Shown here piece by piece: positions 8,261 through 17,273 of a stretch of DNA of 64,000 nt (positions are counted from its first letter, which is position 1; every line of letters begins with the position of its first letter). The position numbers were made by a program, and so were the translations under genes. Source of the DNA: an uncultured bacterium (GTDB lineage: Bacteria; Verrucomicrobiota; Lentisphaeria; Victivallales; UBA1829); NCBI GenBank assembly GCA_902780135.1, contig CACZEK010000010.1, positions 1-64,000 on the forward strand, given 5' to 3'. The notes below the pieces were generated by a model, which did not search any database, had not been told where the DNA came from, and was given only the letters and a program-made list of their open reading frames with translations.

Positions 8261-9478
8261 TCATTTCAGGATGGGCGACCAGTTGGACTGGCCGACCTTC
8301 CGCGTGCCGGAAACGAGCTTGCGCGTCTTGCCGAGCCGCGTGTCGATCACGTGGATCTCCCCGTTCACGGTCAGCGTGACGTGGCGGTTGTCGGGCGCCC
8401 AGGACGGGTCTTCGCCGGGGAACGTGTTTTTCCCCGCAACGCCGATCTCCTCCATGACGCCGGACTTGCCGTCCGCGCTGAGCTTCGCGACGCGGAGCTC
8501 GTAGTTGCGGTTGATCCTGGCGCAGTATGCGATCCTGTTGTCGGAGGACCAGGAGGGCGCGACGCGCTCGCTGCCGACGAGGCCGGAGATCTCGGTCGCC
8601 TTGCCGCCCGCGAAGGGGGCGATCACGCAGAGCACGGGGCGTCCGTTTTTCGCATCGGAGACGAAGCAGAGCTTCTTTCCGTCCGGGCTCCAGCGGGGGC
8701 TTGCCTCGACGGGCTTGCCGCTGGTGAGTTGTTTCAGCTCGGCGCCTTCGGTCGGGCGCGTGTACAGGTCGACCTTGTTGTTGCGGGAGAGGATCATGGC
8801 GAGGGTCTTTCCGTCGGGCGAAAGCGAGCCGCCGGCGTTGATGCCGCCGTATTTGGTGAGCCTGCGGGAAAGCCCGGTCTCCAGGTTGTACTGCACGAGG
8901 TTCGTGTAGCTGGGGCCGTAGTAGCTGAAGACGACGCTCTTTCCGTCGGGCGCCCAGACGGGTTCGACGCAGAGCGTGTTGTTCTGCGTGAGCGGCTTGA
9001 TGTTCTTTCCGTCGAAGTCGCAGATGAAGATCTCGCGGTTTTTGGCGGAGGTGTAGGCGGAGAAGACGATCTTCGAGCGGCAGATGCCCTGAATGCCGAA
9101 CAGCTTGTTCAGGACCGTGTCGACCGCCGTGTGCGCGGCGGCGTCGACTTCCTTGCTGTCCGTGATGCGGAACGAGTGCATCGGGACGCCCGCGCTGTTC
9201 GAGATCGTGACCGTGAAGTCCTGCAGGGAGCCTTTCGCGGAAACGTGATAGGCCGCATTGCCGGATTTCAGCACGGTGAACCAGCCGCAGTAGTCGAAGT
9301 CGGAAAGGATCTTCGCGTTCAGCGCCTGGTCGGACAGGCCGCCGGTGAAAACGAGCGTGGGATTGGCGTTTTTCGCATCCGCCGTGACGACGATGCCGCC
9401 GGAAGCGGCGCTCTGCGCGAAGACGGGAAGGGCGGCGAGAAGAAGCGCCGCCGTCAGAAGGAACAGGATTCTTTTCAT
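8261..9478 (-). CDS. tolB: TolB-like periplasmic beta-propeller protein
   Basis: A 405-residue exported protein: signal peptide 1-21 (ending PVFAQ), an N-terminal alpha/beta domain with DFDYCGWFTVL, then WD40-like/PD40 blades repeating the pattern PxWxPDGKxxxF (APDGKSVVFSY, SPDGKTLAMIL, SPDGKKLCFVSD, APDNRHVTLTV). TolB works with Pal and TolQRA in outer-membrane constriction during division. Here it is not beside pal or tolQRA but follows a Sel1-repeat exported protein by 22 bases, which echoes the usual tolB-pal-ybgF order where a TPR protein is also present. Ortholog assignment is good, although isolated TolB-like PD40 proteins with other roles exist. Confidence 0.85.
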   Translation of the reverse strand: MKRILFLLTAALLLAALPVFAQSAASGGIVVTADAKNANPTLVFTGGLSDQALNAKILSDFDYCGWFTVLKSGNAAYHVSAKGSLQDFTVTISNSAGVPMHSFRITDSKEVDAAAHTAVDTVLNKLFGIQGICRSKIVFSAYTSAKNREIFICDFDGKNIKPLTQNNTLCVEPVWAPDGKSVVFSYYGPSYTNLVQYNLETGLSRRLTKYGGINAGGSLSPDGKTLAMILSRNNKVDLYTRPTEGAELKQLTSGKPVEASPRWSPDGKKLCFVSDAKNGRPVLCVIAPFAGGKATEISGLVGSERVAPSWSSDNRIAYCARINRNYELRVAKLSADGKSGVMEEIGVAGKNTFPGEDPSWAPDNRHVTLTVNGEIHVIDTRLGKTRKLVSGTRKVGQSNWSPILK

Positions 9479-9500
9479 GGGATCTTCATCTCTCCTGGCA

Positions 9501-11969
9501 TTAAAGGGTGTCTTCTTCCGCCGGTTTTGCCGGTTCGGCTTGCTCCTGATCCTGCGGCTTGTCCTCGGCCGCCGCCGGTTCGGCTTGCCCGCTGTCCTGC
9601 GGCTTGTCCTCGGCTTTCTGTTCCGCCTGTCTGTTGATCGGGTTGATGCGGGGATTGGGGCCGCCGGGCATTGCGCCGGGCATGCCGCCCATTCCCATTC
9701 CGGGCGCGCCGGGCCTGGCGTTCATGCCGCCGGGAGCCATGCCGCCGGGGACGGCGCCGGGGATCGTTCCGGGAATGGTTCCGGGGATGGCGCCGGGCCG
9801 GGTGTTCATGCCGCCGGGGACGGCGCCGGGGATCGTTCCGGGAATGGTTCCGGGGATGGTTCCGGGGATGGTTCCGGGGATGGTTCCGGGGATGGTTCCG
9901 GGGATGGTTCCGGGGATGGTTCCGGGCCGGGTGTTCATGCCGCCGGGCCCCATGCCGCCGGGCCCCATCATGCCGCCCCGTCCGGGGATCATCATGCCGG
10001 GCGTCCAGCCGCGGCGCGGGATGGTGGGCCGGATGACGGGGAATCTGGGCTGGTTGCGGTCGGGCTGCGCCTCTTCCGCGGGTTTTGCCGCGGTCGAGGA
10101 AGCGGCGGCGGTCCCGTCTTCGTTCTGGGCGTATCTCGGGATGTATTTCAGCAGGGAAGCATACTTGCCGGCGAAGTTCGCGTTGGCGGAGAGGACTTCG
10201 GGGATGCCGTCCCTGCAGATGCGTTCAAGCTCGCGGACCGCAGGCTCATAGCCGTTTGCCGCCGCCTCGTGGAGCATGACGATGGCGACCATCTCGTCCT
10301 TTTCGACCTTGAAGTCGGTGTTGCCCTTCATGAATATCTTGGAGAGCGCCATGGCGGCGAGAGGGCTGGTCTGAACGGAGCGGAACGCCGGGTCGAGGCT
10401 GGTGGGGTCGTAGTCCTCGCCCTCGACCTTTTCGAGTTCTTCGAGGTAGGCGTTGAAGTAGCCCGGATACTTGAGCTTGTAGTCATGCTGGACAAGCATG
10501 TCGGTGTACTTCTGAGCGAGTTCGGGGACGGGATCCGGCACGCCGTAGCGTGCGCCGCCGCGGGTGTAGAGCTGGACAAGCAGGTCCATGGAGGTCACAT
10601 GGCCTTTGTCGGCGGCCTTGATCATGTAGTCAAGGGACTTCTTGAAGTCGCGGCTCTTGTTGTCGGTGCCGCCGGAACGGTAGCAGACGGAGAGGGTGTA
10701 GAGCCAGTCGGGGTCTTCGGGATGCGGGTCGAGCTCGAGCGCCCAGATCATGCGGGCGTATTCGCGGCTGCCTGCCTCGCGGAAATAATCCTCGACGGCG
10801 AGGAAGTAGCCCGCGTTGGACGCCATGTGGAGACGTTCGAAGTAGTCGGCCTGGGCGCGCTTGTCGTACTGTTTCGCGCGCACTTTGCCGTCCTTGAATT
10901 CCTTCGCCTTCAGGTAGATGTCCTCGGCGGACCAGCTCATCTGGACGTTCTTGCGGATGACGTCCCTGGCTTTGCGGAGGTCGTTTGCGAGGATGTAGAA
11001 CTTGAAGAGGTCGTAGGGGTCGTTTTCCTTTTCGACGCGGCGGAGCATGCGTTTCGCGGCGGTCTCCCGCGTTTCGGAGGATGCGAGCGCGAGGTCGTAG
11101 TAGGCGTAGCCCCGGTCCTCGTCGGTGGGGACGAACCCCTTTCCGAACGTGTAGATGTCGCCGAGGTCGATGGCGGCGTTCAGGTCGCCGTAGCGGACCG
11201 CGAGTTCATAGATCTCCAGGGATTTCTGGACTTCCTTGGGGAAGATGTTGCCGGAGAAGGTATTGCTGGCGAGGAAGTACGCCGCGACCGGGTCGCCGGC
11301 GCGCGCCTTGCGCTCCAGGAACTTCGAGAAGTCGTTGACCTTGCCCGCGCTGCGGAGCATGCCGATGATCTCCGGGATGCGCTTTTCGTTTCTCGTGAAG
11401 ACGTCGAAGAACTCGAACATGGCGGCGTCCGGGTTTGCCTTGACCCCGATGGAGTCGATGCCCTTCATGAAAATGCGGGCGAGGGCGAGGCGCGCCTTTT
11501 CGTTCTGGACGGAGGCGAAAAGGTAGTAGCGGAACGCCAGGTCGAGGTTGGGCTGCACGCCCTTTCCGTTTTCGTAGCATTCGCCGAGGAGGGAATGCAC
11601 CTCGAAATACTGTTCGGCGGAAAAATCCTTGGAGGGCTGGAGCTTGGCGAGCGCCAGCAGATACTCGAAGGCGGTCTTCTGTCCGGCCTGGACCGAGCTC
11701 ATCCCGGAGAGGCGGGAGACCGCGAATTCGTAGCGCGCGGCGACGCTGCCGAGTTCGGCGGCGCGGCTGAGGTAGCGCTGGGCGGCGGCGGTGTTTTCGT
11801 TCGGGCGGAGATAGAGCTGTCCGCGTTTGGCAAGTTCATAGAGACGGAAAGCCGCTTCGGCGTTGCCTCTGGCTTCCTGGGCGATCAGGTTGTTATGCTC
11901 GGGACGCTGCGCGTAGAGCGCGGGGGCGAGCAGTGCGGCACAGCAAATGGCGGTGAAAGTCTTTTTCAT
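9501..11969 (-). CDS. exported Sel1/TPR-repeat protein with Pro-Gly tandem repeat tail
   Basis: An 822-residue exported protein. Signal peptide 1-20 (ending ALYAQ), then about 600 residues of Sel1-like helical repeats (pattern [37 protein letters not shown]). A low-complexity tail follows, with eight consecutive TIPG units, further [11 protein letters not shown] units, Gly/Met-rich sequence, and an acidic KPQD/AEPA end. Sel1 repeats mediate protein-protein contacts. Lying between hisF and tolB with gaps of 16 and 22 bases, it may be a periplasmic partner of TolB. The ATG has a GAGGTG ribosome binding site. The tail repeat is a 12-bp tandem array at DNA level and could vary in copy number by slippage. 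Confidence 0.85.
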   Translation of the reverse strand: MKKTFTAICCAALLAPALYAQRPEHNNLIAQEARGNAEAAFRLYELAKRGQLYLRPNENTAAAQRYLSRAAELGSVAARYEFAVSRLSGMSSVQAGQKTAFEYLLALAKLQPSKDFSAEQYFEVHSLLGECYENGKGVQPNLDLAFRYYLFASVQNEKARLALARIFMKGIDSIGVKANPDAAMFEFFDVFTRNEKRIPEIIGMLRSAGKVNDFSKFLERKARAGDPVAAYFLASNTFSGNIFPKEVQKSLEIYELAVRYGDLNAAIDLGDIYTFGKGFVPTDEDRGYAYYDLALASSETRETAAKRMLRRVEKENDPYDLFKFYILANDLRKARDVIRKNVQMSWSAEDIYLKAKEFKDGKVRAKQYDKRAQADYFERLHMASNAGYFLAVEDYFREAGSREYARMIWALELDPHPEDPDWLYTLSVCYRSGGTDNKSRDFKKSLDYMIKAADKGHVTSMDLLVQLYTRGGARYGVPDPVPELAQKYTDMLVQHDYKLKYPGYFNAYLEELEKVEGEDYDPTSLDPAFRSVQTSPLAAMALSKIFMKGNTDFKVEKDEMVAIVMLHEAAANGYEPAVRELERICRDGIPEVLSANANFAGKYASLLKYIPRYAQNEDGTAAASSTAAKPAEEAQPDRNQPRFPVIRPTIPRRGWTPGMMIPGRGGMMGPGGMGPGGMNTRPGTIPGTIPGTIPGTIPGTIPGTIPGTIPGTIPGAVPGGMNTRPGAIPGTIPGTIPGAVPGGMAPGGMNARPGAPGMGMGGMPGAMPGGPNPRINPINRQAEQKAEDKPQDSGQAEPAAAEDKPQDQEQAEPAKPAEEDTL
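9741..9926. repeat. tandem repeat array in the Sel1 protein tail
   Basis: Two levels of repeat. A 50-bp block at 9741-9790 recurs identically at 9810-9859 (period 69). From 9844 to 9926 a 12-bp unit (ATGGTTCCGGGG on the plus strand) is repeated about seven times head to tail. On the minus strand each unit encodes the tetrapeptide TIPG, so the frame is kept by any whole-unit gain or loss. Confidence 0.9.
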
Positions 11970-11985
11970 GTCACACCTCGCGGGT

Positions 11986-12747
11986 TTAAGCGTTTACTTG
12001 GAGACCTTTGGATTTGAGGTAGGCTTTCAGCTCGCCGATGTCGATCATGTGGAAATGAAAGACGGAAGCGGCGAGGAGTATGGAGGCGCCCGCCTCGGCT
12101 GCCTCGTAAAAATGCTCCATCGTCCCGGCTCCGCCGGACGCCACGATGGCGGCACGGCAGTTCCGGGCGAGGGTGCGGATGAGCGGGAGATCGTAGCCTG
12201 TGCGCGCGCCGTCCCCGGCCTTGCTGGTCGGGAGGATGACGTCGACTCCGGTGTCGTCGACGAACTTGGCGAATTCGAGCGCGTCGGTGCCGGTGGCGGT
12301 GCGTCCGCCGTTGATGTAGACCTCGTAGCCGGACGGCATGGCTTTGTTCGCGTCGACGTCGATGGCGGCGGTGATGCGGTTCGCGCCGAACTCCTTGACC
12401 AGGCTGGCGAGGAGCTTGCGGTTCTTGTATGCCGCGGAGCTGACGGAGATGCAGTCCGCGCCAGCGGAGAGCACGGCCTCCGCGCTCTTCTCGTCGCTGA
12501 TGCCGCCGCCCACGGTGAACGGGACGGTCGCGGCCGCGGCGACGGATTTGACGACGTCGAGGAGCGTGCCGCGGTTTTCGACCGTGGCGTTGATGTCGAG
12601 CAGCGCGAGCTGGTCCGCGCCCGCGGCGCAGTAGGCTTCCGCGCACGCCACGGGGTCGCCGGCGTCGGCGATATCGATGAAATGGACGCCCTTGACGACG
12701 CGTCCGTTCTGCATATCAAGGCAGGGCATGATCTGAACTTTGTTCAT
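11986..12747 (-). CDS. hisF: imidazole glycerol phosphate synthase cyclase subunit HisF
   Basis: A 253-residue TIM barrel of histidine biosynthesis that, with HisH, converts PRFAR and ammonia to imidazole glycerol phosphate and AICAR. Asp 11 ([14 protein letters not shown]) and the second catalytic Asp (AAIDVD) are present, as are TVGGG, the NGGRTATG loop and ASGGAG phosphate sites. The usual TSxDRDG loop is changed to TSKAGDG, keeping the last Asp but losing the first. ATG 12747 is preferred over an in-frame start at 12780 because it has an AGGAG site 7 bases upstream and the promoter at 12793-12820 starts transcription near 12786. It heads the operon with the Sel1 protein, tolB and folC; no hisH or hisA is adjacent. 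Confidence 0.9.
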   Translation of the reverse strand: MNKVQIMPCLDMQNGRVVKGVHFIDIADAGDPVACAEAYCAAGADQLALLDINATVENRGTLLDVVKSVAAAATVPFTVGGGISDEKSAEAVLSAGADCISVSSAAYKNRKLLASLVKEFGANRITAAIDVDANKAMPSGYEVYINGGRTATGTDALEFAKFVDDTGVDVILPTSKAGDGARTGYDLPLIRTLARNCRAAIVASGGAGTMEHFYEAAEAGASILLAASVFHFHMIDIGELKAYLKSKGLQVNA

Positions 12748-12792
12748 GGGGAACTCCTGAGGAAAAGTTGCGGTTTGCATATTTTCTACTAT

Positions 12793-12820
12793 ATAATAAA
12801 CCGGAATGAGCTTAATTCAA
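12793..12820 (-). promoter_or_regulatory. promoter of the hisF-Sel1-tolB-folC operon
   Basis: Minus strand: -35 TTGAAT (12815-12820), 16-base spacer, -10 TATTAT (12793-12798), inside an AT-rich pocket. Predicted leader about 40 bases. Confidence 0.7.
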
Positions 12821-12892
12821 GCGGAAAATGCCGAAAACGGCGTTTTTTTTCGAAAAAAAACGGGTTCATTTCAGGAAATAAAGCGATTTGAG

Positions 12893-12935
12893 TAAAAAAT
12901 ACCCGCAAAAACGGGAGAAAGCATTTTTGCGGGTA
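12893..12935 (-). terminator. intrinsic terminator of the dcw (mraZ-ftsI) operon
   Basis: A perfect 12-bp stem (12900-12911 with 12924-12935, TACCCGCAAAAA and its complement) with a 12-base loop, followed on the minus strand by a T run at 12893-12899. It lies 35 bases past the ftsI stop. Confidence 0.92.
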
Positions 12936-12969
12936 CAAGGAGAAAAAGCTGGATCTGATCTGTGCCGGA

Positions 12970-14967
12970 TCAACGGCGTATCGTGTTCGATTTCGAACCG
13001 GACGCCGGGCGGCTGGCGACGGAGGTCCCGGTGCGTTTCGTCGTTTCCTTTGCCTGCTGCGCTTTCAGCTGGCGGTCGCGTTCCTCGCGCCTCGCCTGGA
13101 CGAGCGCGTCCTCGCGGACCTTGCGTTCGTGCAGAGCCTTCTGCGCGGCGGAACGTTCCGCGAGCCATTGTTCTTTGGTGAGCTGGGGCTGGACGTGCAT
13201 GTATTTGAGGGTGCGTTCGGCGATCGCCTTGAAGGTGGGGCCGGATGCGGACCCGCCGTAGCGGCTGCCGACCGTCGGGTCGTCGCAGGTGACGAGGAGG
13301 ACGAACTTCGGGTTTTCGGCGGGGACGAAGCCGACGAACGAGGCGTAGTAGCGGTTGGAATACGCGCCGTTGATGACCTTCTGCGCGGTGCCGGTCTTGC
13401 CCGCCACGTGGAAGCCCTCGATCGCCGCCTCGGTGCAGGTGCCGCCCGCCTCGGTCACGCCGATCATCATGTCGGTGATCATCTTCTTCGTGGTCGGGTT
13501 CGCGAAGATGCTCTTCGTTTCCCTGATCACGGGCATGACGCGCACGTCGTCGCCGCGTTCGATGCGGTCGACGATGCGGAGATTGACCTTGTAGCCGCCG
13601 TTCGCGATCATGCAGTAGGCGCGTGCGAGCTGGAGCGGGGAGACCGCGATGCCCTGTCCGATGCAGAAACGGGAGACGGAGAGGGAGTCCCATTTTTCGA
13701 GGGGACGGAAGATGCCGGACGTTTCGGGCTTGAGCTGGATCCCGGTCTTCTGCCCGAAACCGAAGGAACGCAGCGCGGTGTCGAGGTTCTTCGCGCCCAT
13801 CATGACCGAGACTTTCGCCGTGCCGATGTTGCTGGACTGCTTGATGACCTCGGTCACGGGCACCTTGCCCACGTTGTGCGTGTCGTGCAGGAGACGCCCC
13901 GCGTACTTCCAGACGCCCTGTTCGCAGTCCACGATGGACCCGGGCGTCACGAAGCCTTTGTCGAGCGCGTAGGAGATCACGAACGGCTTCATGATGGAGC
14001 CGGGCTCCAGCGCGAGCTCGGACAGCCGGTTCGCGGAGGATTCGGGGGTCATGGTGGCGCGGTCGTTCGGGTTGAACGTGGGACGCTGCGCGGCGGCGAG
14101 GACGTCGCCGGTCGCGGGGTCGACGAGGACCGCCCAGGCGGCGTGCGGCTTCACGCGTTCGCACATGAGGTCGAGCTCCTCCTCCACGATCGCCTGCAGC
14201 GGCTCGCGGATGGTGAGGTAGATGTCGTATCCGTCGAGCGTGGGTTCGCTCCGGCTGTTCGCGAAGGTCACGTGGCGGCCGTTTCTGGCGCGTTCGTAGA
14301 CCATGGATCCGGACGTGGCGGTCATGGCGTCGTTGAGGGAGCGTTCGATGCCCTGGACCGGGACGAACGTGTCGTAGGAGACGTTCGTGAGGCCGAGGAT
14401 GTTCGCCAGCATCGTGTTCTTCGGGTATTTTCTGCGGTAGGAGCTGGTGAAGGCGATGCCGTGGAACGACAGCTCCTTGACCTTTTCCTTGAGATCCTTC
14501 GCGGTCTGGTAGTCGACGCCGGTCGCGATGACGGCGTAGTGGCAGTCCTGTTCGATCTCGTTGCCGTCCTTGTCCTTCGTCGTGAAGGAGCGTCTGCTCA
14601 GGCGGCGGAAGATCTCGTCGGACTTGACGTTTTCGCAGTTCTTTTCGAAGAAGTCCGCGATCATGCGGCATTCCGTCTCGGTCTTGTCCGCGTCCTTCTT
14701 GTTCAGGATGTAGATGTTCGCCGGATCGCCGATGATGTCCATCGTGGGCATGTTCCCGACGAGGAGCGACCCGCCGAAGTCGTAGATCTCGCCGCGCGTG
14801 CCGTGCGTCTCGATCCGGGTCGTGTAGGTGTTCTGCGCCTTCTCGAAGAGTTCGCAGTGGCGCGAGATCTGCACGGTGTAGAGCACGCGTGCGACGTAGC
14901 CGAACCCGCAGATGAGCAGGATATACACGAGAGCCATGCGGATTGCCATGGAGCGGAACAGTGTCAT
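12970..14967 (-). CDS. ftsI: FtsI-type penicillin-binding transpeptidase
   Basis: A 665-residue class B PBP that cross-links septal peptidoglycan. One N-terminal membrane anchor (residues about 9-29), a PBP-dimer domain starting at RGEIYDFGGSLL, and a transpeptidase domain with the SxxK motif SIMK (Ser 324), SSN at 378-380 and KTGTAQ at 524-529. After the catalytic domain an unusual charged tail of about 75 residues is rich in Arg/Lys/Ala and probably cytosol-like or periplasmic coil. It follows ftsL by 41 bases in a short dcw cluster. It has no PASTA domains, so FtsI is more likely than SpoVD. Confidence 0.92.
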   Translation of the reverse strand: MTLFRSMAIRMALVYILLICGFGYVARVLYTVQISRHCELFEKAQNTYTTRIETHGTRGEIYDFGGSLLVGNMPTMDIIGDPANIYILNKKDADKTETECRMIADFFEKNCENVKSDEIFRRLSRRSFTTKDKDGNEIEQDCHYAVIATGVDYQTAKDLKEKVKELSFHGIAFTSSYRRKYPKNTMLANILGLTNVSYDTFVPVQGIERSLNDAMTATSGSMVYERARNGRHVTFANSRSEPTLDGYDIYLTIREPLQAIVEEELDLMCERVKPHAAWAVLVDPATGDVLAAAQRPTFNPNDRATMTPESSANRLSELALEPGSIMKPFVISYALDKGFVTPGSIVDCEQGVWKYAGRLLHDTHNVGKVPVTEVIKQSSNIGTAKVSVMMGAKNLDTALRSFGFGQKTGIQLKPETSGIFRPLEKWDSLSVSRFCIGQGIAVSPLQLARAYCMIANGGYKVNLRIVDRIERGDDVRVMPVIRETKSIFANPTTKKMITDMMIGVTEAGGTCTEAAIEGFHVAGKTGTAQKVINGAYSNRYYASFVGFVPAENPKFVLLVTCDDPTVGSRYGGSASGPTFKAIAERTLKYMHVQPQLTKEQWLAERSAAQKALHERKVREDALVQARREERDRQLKAQQAKETTKRTGTSVASRPASGSKSNTIRR

Positions 14968-15008
14968 GCCGGTCGTCCTTTCTTCTGTGTGCGGGGTTCG
15001 GGGTTAAA

Positions 15009-15452
15009 TCAGCGGATGCCTCCGGCGGAGGTCTGCTTCGCGCCGGCGGAAGTGTCCGCGACGCGCGTGTCGCTGCCGTACAGGGACGGCGCGGCGACCT
15101 GGCCTTCGAAACGTTTCATGTAGCGCACCTGGTTCGGATTGACCGCGTGGAGCGCCAGGTTGTGCTGCCGGATCTTGGCGTTGATGTTCTCCCAGGATTT
15201 GAGCTGGGCGAGCTGGATGTTGAGCGTCTGGATCTCCGTCTGCTTCTCGCGGATCTGCTCGGTGATCCGGGTTTTCTCGCGCGCCAGCTGCTCGGTCTTG
15301 TCGTTCAGGTGCACCCGGGCGTAAAATGCGGCGAAGATGATGCTCATGATCAGCGCCATTTTGAAGATCAGCCCCGCGACCCAGGGCGTCTCCGTCCGTC
15401 CGGCTCCGGCTCCGTCTTCCGACGGATTGGTCTTTTTGGTGAATTGGTTCAT
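15009..15452 (-). CDS. ftsL: FtsL-like divisome protein
   Basis: A 147-residue bitopic protein: short polar N-terminus, one membrane helix (about residues 26-46, VAGLIFKMALIMSIIFAAF), then a Leu/Gln/Glu-rich coiled coil of about 50 residues and a disordered Ser/Ala/Gly C-terminus. Sequence similarity within FtsL is always low; the call rests on this architecture and its place between rsmH and ftsI. The ATG at 15452 follows rsmH by 28 bases; an upstream in-frame ATG at 15512 would overlap rsmH and lacks a ribosome binding site. Confidence 0.85.
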   Translation of the reverse strand: MNQFTKKTNPSEDGAGAGRTETPWVAGLIFKMALIMSIIFAAFYARVHLNDKTEQLAREKTRITEQIREKQTEIQTLNIQLAQLKSWENINAKIRQHNLALHAVNPNQVRYMKRFEGQVAAPSLYGSDTRVADTSAGAKQTSAGGIR

Positions 15453-15480
15453 GTGTGTGTCCCGCTCTCTCGTGTTATGG

Positions 15481-16467
15481 TTAAAGTTTTTCTGCAGCAC
15501 GCAATTTCGCACAGGCGGCCCTCGGGTTGGCGGCGAGCTCTCGTTCGTCGGCCTCCACGGGCTTTTTGGTCAGGGGTTTCAGGACGGCGCGCCAGGAGCA
15601 GATGCAGACCGGCGTGCCGGGCGGACATTTGCAGTTCATCGCCATGTCACGGATGAAGTTCTTGACGATGCGGTCCTCCAGCGAATGGAAGCTGATGACC
15701 GCCATGCGGCCGCCGGGGGCCAGGAGATCGACTGCCGCCTGAAGGCCGTCGCGGAGCTCGTCGAGCTCCCCGTTGACGGCGATCCGGAGCGCCTGAAACG
15801 CGAGGGTGGGAGCGGGCGGGCCTTTGCGTCCGCCCTTGTGGCGGAACCGGCCCAGAACGTCGTCGCAGACGTCTGCCAGTTCCCCGCAGGTGAGGAAGGG
15901 TTTGGTTTGACGGAGTTCGACGATGCGGCGGGCGAGGCGGCGCGCCTCGCGGATTTCGCCGTAGTCGCGGAATATGACGGTGAGGTCCTCTTCTGATAGC
16001 GTGTTGACGATGTCCGCGGCGGTGCGTCCGCGGGAGCGGTCCATCCGCATGTCCAGCGGGGCGTCGGCGAACCGGAACGAGAAGCCGCGTTCCGCGTCGT
16101 CGATCTGCCGGGAGGACACGCCGATGTCAAGGAGTATGGTGTCGACCTTGTCCCAGCCGAGCGAAGCCGCGCGGTCCGCCATGCGGGAGTAGTCGGAGTG
16201 CATGAGGTGTACGCGGTCGCCGGCGAAGGCGAGGCGTTCGCGCGCCGCCGCCAGGGCCTCTTCGTCGCGGTCGAGGCCGAGCAGTTCCGCTTCGGGCTTG
16301 CATTTCAGGAGCAGCGAGCTGTGCCCGCCGTAGCCCACGGTGCCGTCGATGATGCGGCGGACGGTGCGGGATTCGGGCGCGAGGAACGAGCAGACGGCCT
16401 CCGGGAGCACGGGGATGTGCTTCGGGGCTTCCGTCGTCTTTTCCTGTATGTTCATGGTCTGCGTCAT
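15481..16467 (-). CDS. rsmH: 16S rRNA (cytosine(1402)-N4)-methyltransferase RsmH
   Basis: A 328-residue SAM-dependent methylase acting on N4 of C1402. Motifs: HIPVLPEAV at the N-terminus, DGTVGYGGHS (SAM loop), LGLDRDEEAL, LLDIGVSSRQIDDAERGFSF, and the C-terminal APGGRMAVISFHSLEDRIVK. Notably RsmI, which modifies the same nucleotide at the 2'-O, is encoded 9 kb away in this window. It sits 12 bases after mraZ. Confidence 0.96.
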   Translation of the reverse strand: MTQTMNIQEKTTEAPKHIPVLPEAVCSFLAPESRTVRRIIDGTVGYGGHSSLLLKCKPEAELLGLDRDEEALAAARERLAFAGDRVHLMHSDYSRMADRAASLGWDKVDTILLDIGVSSRQIDDAERGFSFRFADAPLDMRMDRSRGRTAADIVNTLSEEDLTVIFRDYGEIREARRLARRIVELRQTKPFLTCGELADVCDDVLGRFRHKGGRKGPPAPTLAFQALRIAVNGELDELRDGLQAAVDLLAPGGRMAVISFHSLEDRIVKNFIRDMAMNCKCPPGTPVCICSWRAVLKPLTKKPVEADERELAANPRAACAKLRAAEKL

Positions 16468-16479
16468 GCCGCGTCCTCC

Positions 16480-16941
16480 TTAGTCCAGCACGTCCAGGAA
16501 ACTGTCGCCGGTCTCGTTGAACGCGTCGAACTCGGCTTTCCAGCGGGCGCCGTCCATGATCTGTCCGAAGTTGCCGGACCCGATGAACGCGACGCTGTCC
16601 TTGAGCTGGGCGAAGTCCAGCAGGATCTGAGGGATCTGGATGCGGCCCTGCTTGTCGCACTGGAGCTTGAAGGTGCGCGCGCCCAGTTGGCGCAGTTTCA
16701 TGAGGTCTTCCTTGTTCGACGGAGAAAGGGCGTTCAGCTTGGTGCCGATGCGTTCGTCGTAGATCTCTTCCGAATAAAGCTGAAGCGTGCGGTCGCGCCC
16801 GGGCATGAGCACGAAACATCCGGTCGGGCTCTGGCTGCGCCAGTCCGAAGGCACGGCGACACGGTGCTGACTGTCGAGCTTGTACTCGCAGTTGCCGCTC
16901 AGAATGCAGAAACTTGAGGTTGTTTTCGTGTCGTTTGCCAT
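16480..16941 (-). CDS. mraZ: MraZ, transcriptional regulator of the dcw cluster
   Basis: A 153-residue protein with two SpoVT/AbrB-like (double-psi) half-domains: the first holds the DSQHRVAVPSDWR pattern (D-x-K/H-x-R type), the second CDKQGRIQIPQILLDFA. MraZ forms a ring that binds direct repeats upstream of its own gene and represses the dcw operon. Four repeats with a 10-bp period lie right upstream (16981-17015), overlapping the -10 element, which fits autoregulation. First gene of mraZ-rsmH-ftsL-ftsI. Confidence 0.95.
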   Translation of the reverse strand: MANDTKTTSSFCILSGNCEYKLDSQHRVAVPSDWRSQSPTGCFVLMPGRDRTLQLYSEEIYDERIGTKLNALSPSNKEDLMKLRQLGARTFKLQCDKQGRIQIPQILLDFAQLKDSVAFIGSGNFGQIMDGARWKAEFDAFNETGDSFLDVLD

Positions 16942-16980
16942 GGTTTGTTTCGAGATTCCCGGAGGCTTCCCTTTGAAGCC

Positions 16981-17015
16981 CCTATTTTCACCTTTCTTCC
17001 CCTAATTTACCCTGT
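16981..17015 (-). promoter_or_regulatory. MraZ operator: four boxes with 10-bp period
   Basis: On the plus strand CCCCT, CACCT, CCCCT and ACCCT begin at 16981, 16991, 17001 and 17011; on the coding strand these are AGGGG, AGGTG, AGGGG and AGGGT. Known MraZ sites are short G-rich direct repeats spaced one helical turn apart, as here. The array covers the -10 element and downstream start region of the promoter at 17006-17033. Confidence 0.8.
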
Positions 17016-17033
17016 CTCCCACTTTTTTCAAGC
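17006..17033 (-). promoter_or_regulatory. dcw operon promoter
   Basis: Minus strand: -35 TTGAAA (17028-17033), 16-base spacer, -10 TAAATT (17006-17011). Overlapped by two of the four MraZ boxes. Leader to mraZ about 60 bases. Confidence 0.75.
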
Positions 17034-17099
17034 CTTTTTTCGCATTTTTTTCGATTTTTTTTCGATTTTTTTCGTTTTTGCCCGTTTTTTGCCCGTTTT
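17024..17099. promoter_or_regulatory. phased T-tracts upstream of the dcw promoter
   Basis: Eight T runs of 4-8 bases have centres near 17027, 17038, 17048, 17058, 17069, 17077, 17087 and 17097, so they repeat about once per helical turn. On the coding strand they are A-tracts just upstream of the -35 box. Such phased tracts bend DNA and often act as UP-like elements. Confidence 0.6.
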
Positions 17100-17273
17100 G
17101 TCCCCCCTTTTTCGCCCTTTTGCCGTCTGAAAACGGAAAAAATGGTCCCGCGGGATGCGCCGTTTCACGGAGAATCGTCACGCGTCCGGTGTGCGTGTGT
17201 GCATGTACCCGGTATTTGAGGGAAAAGTGAGGAGAATGTCCGCTGGCAATCGAGGGAGAAGCGAGGAGAAGAC

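Noticed and set aside
9741..9926. CRISPR-like array
   Set aside because: Units are contiguous 12-mers with no spacers, in frame within a protein gene, and no cas gene is present.
15452..15512. Longer ftsL start at 15512
   Set aside because: It lies within rsmH, has no ribosome binding site and adds residues unlike an FtsL N-terminus.
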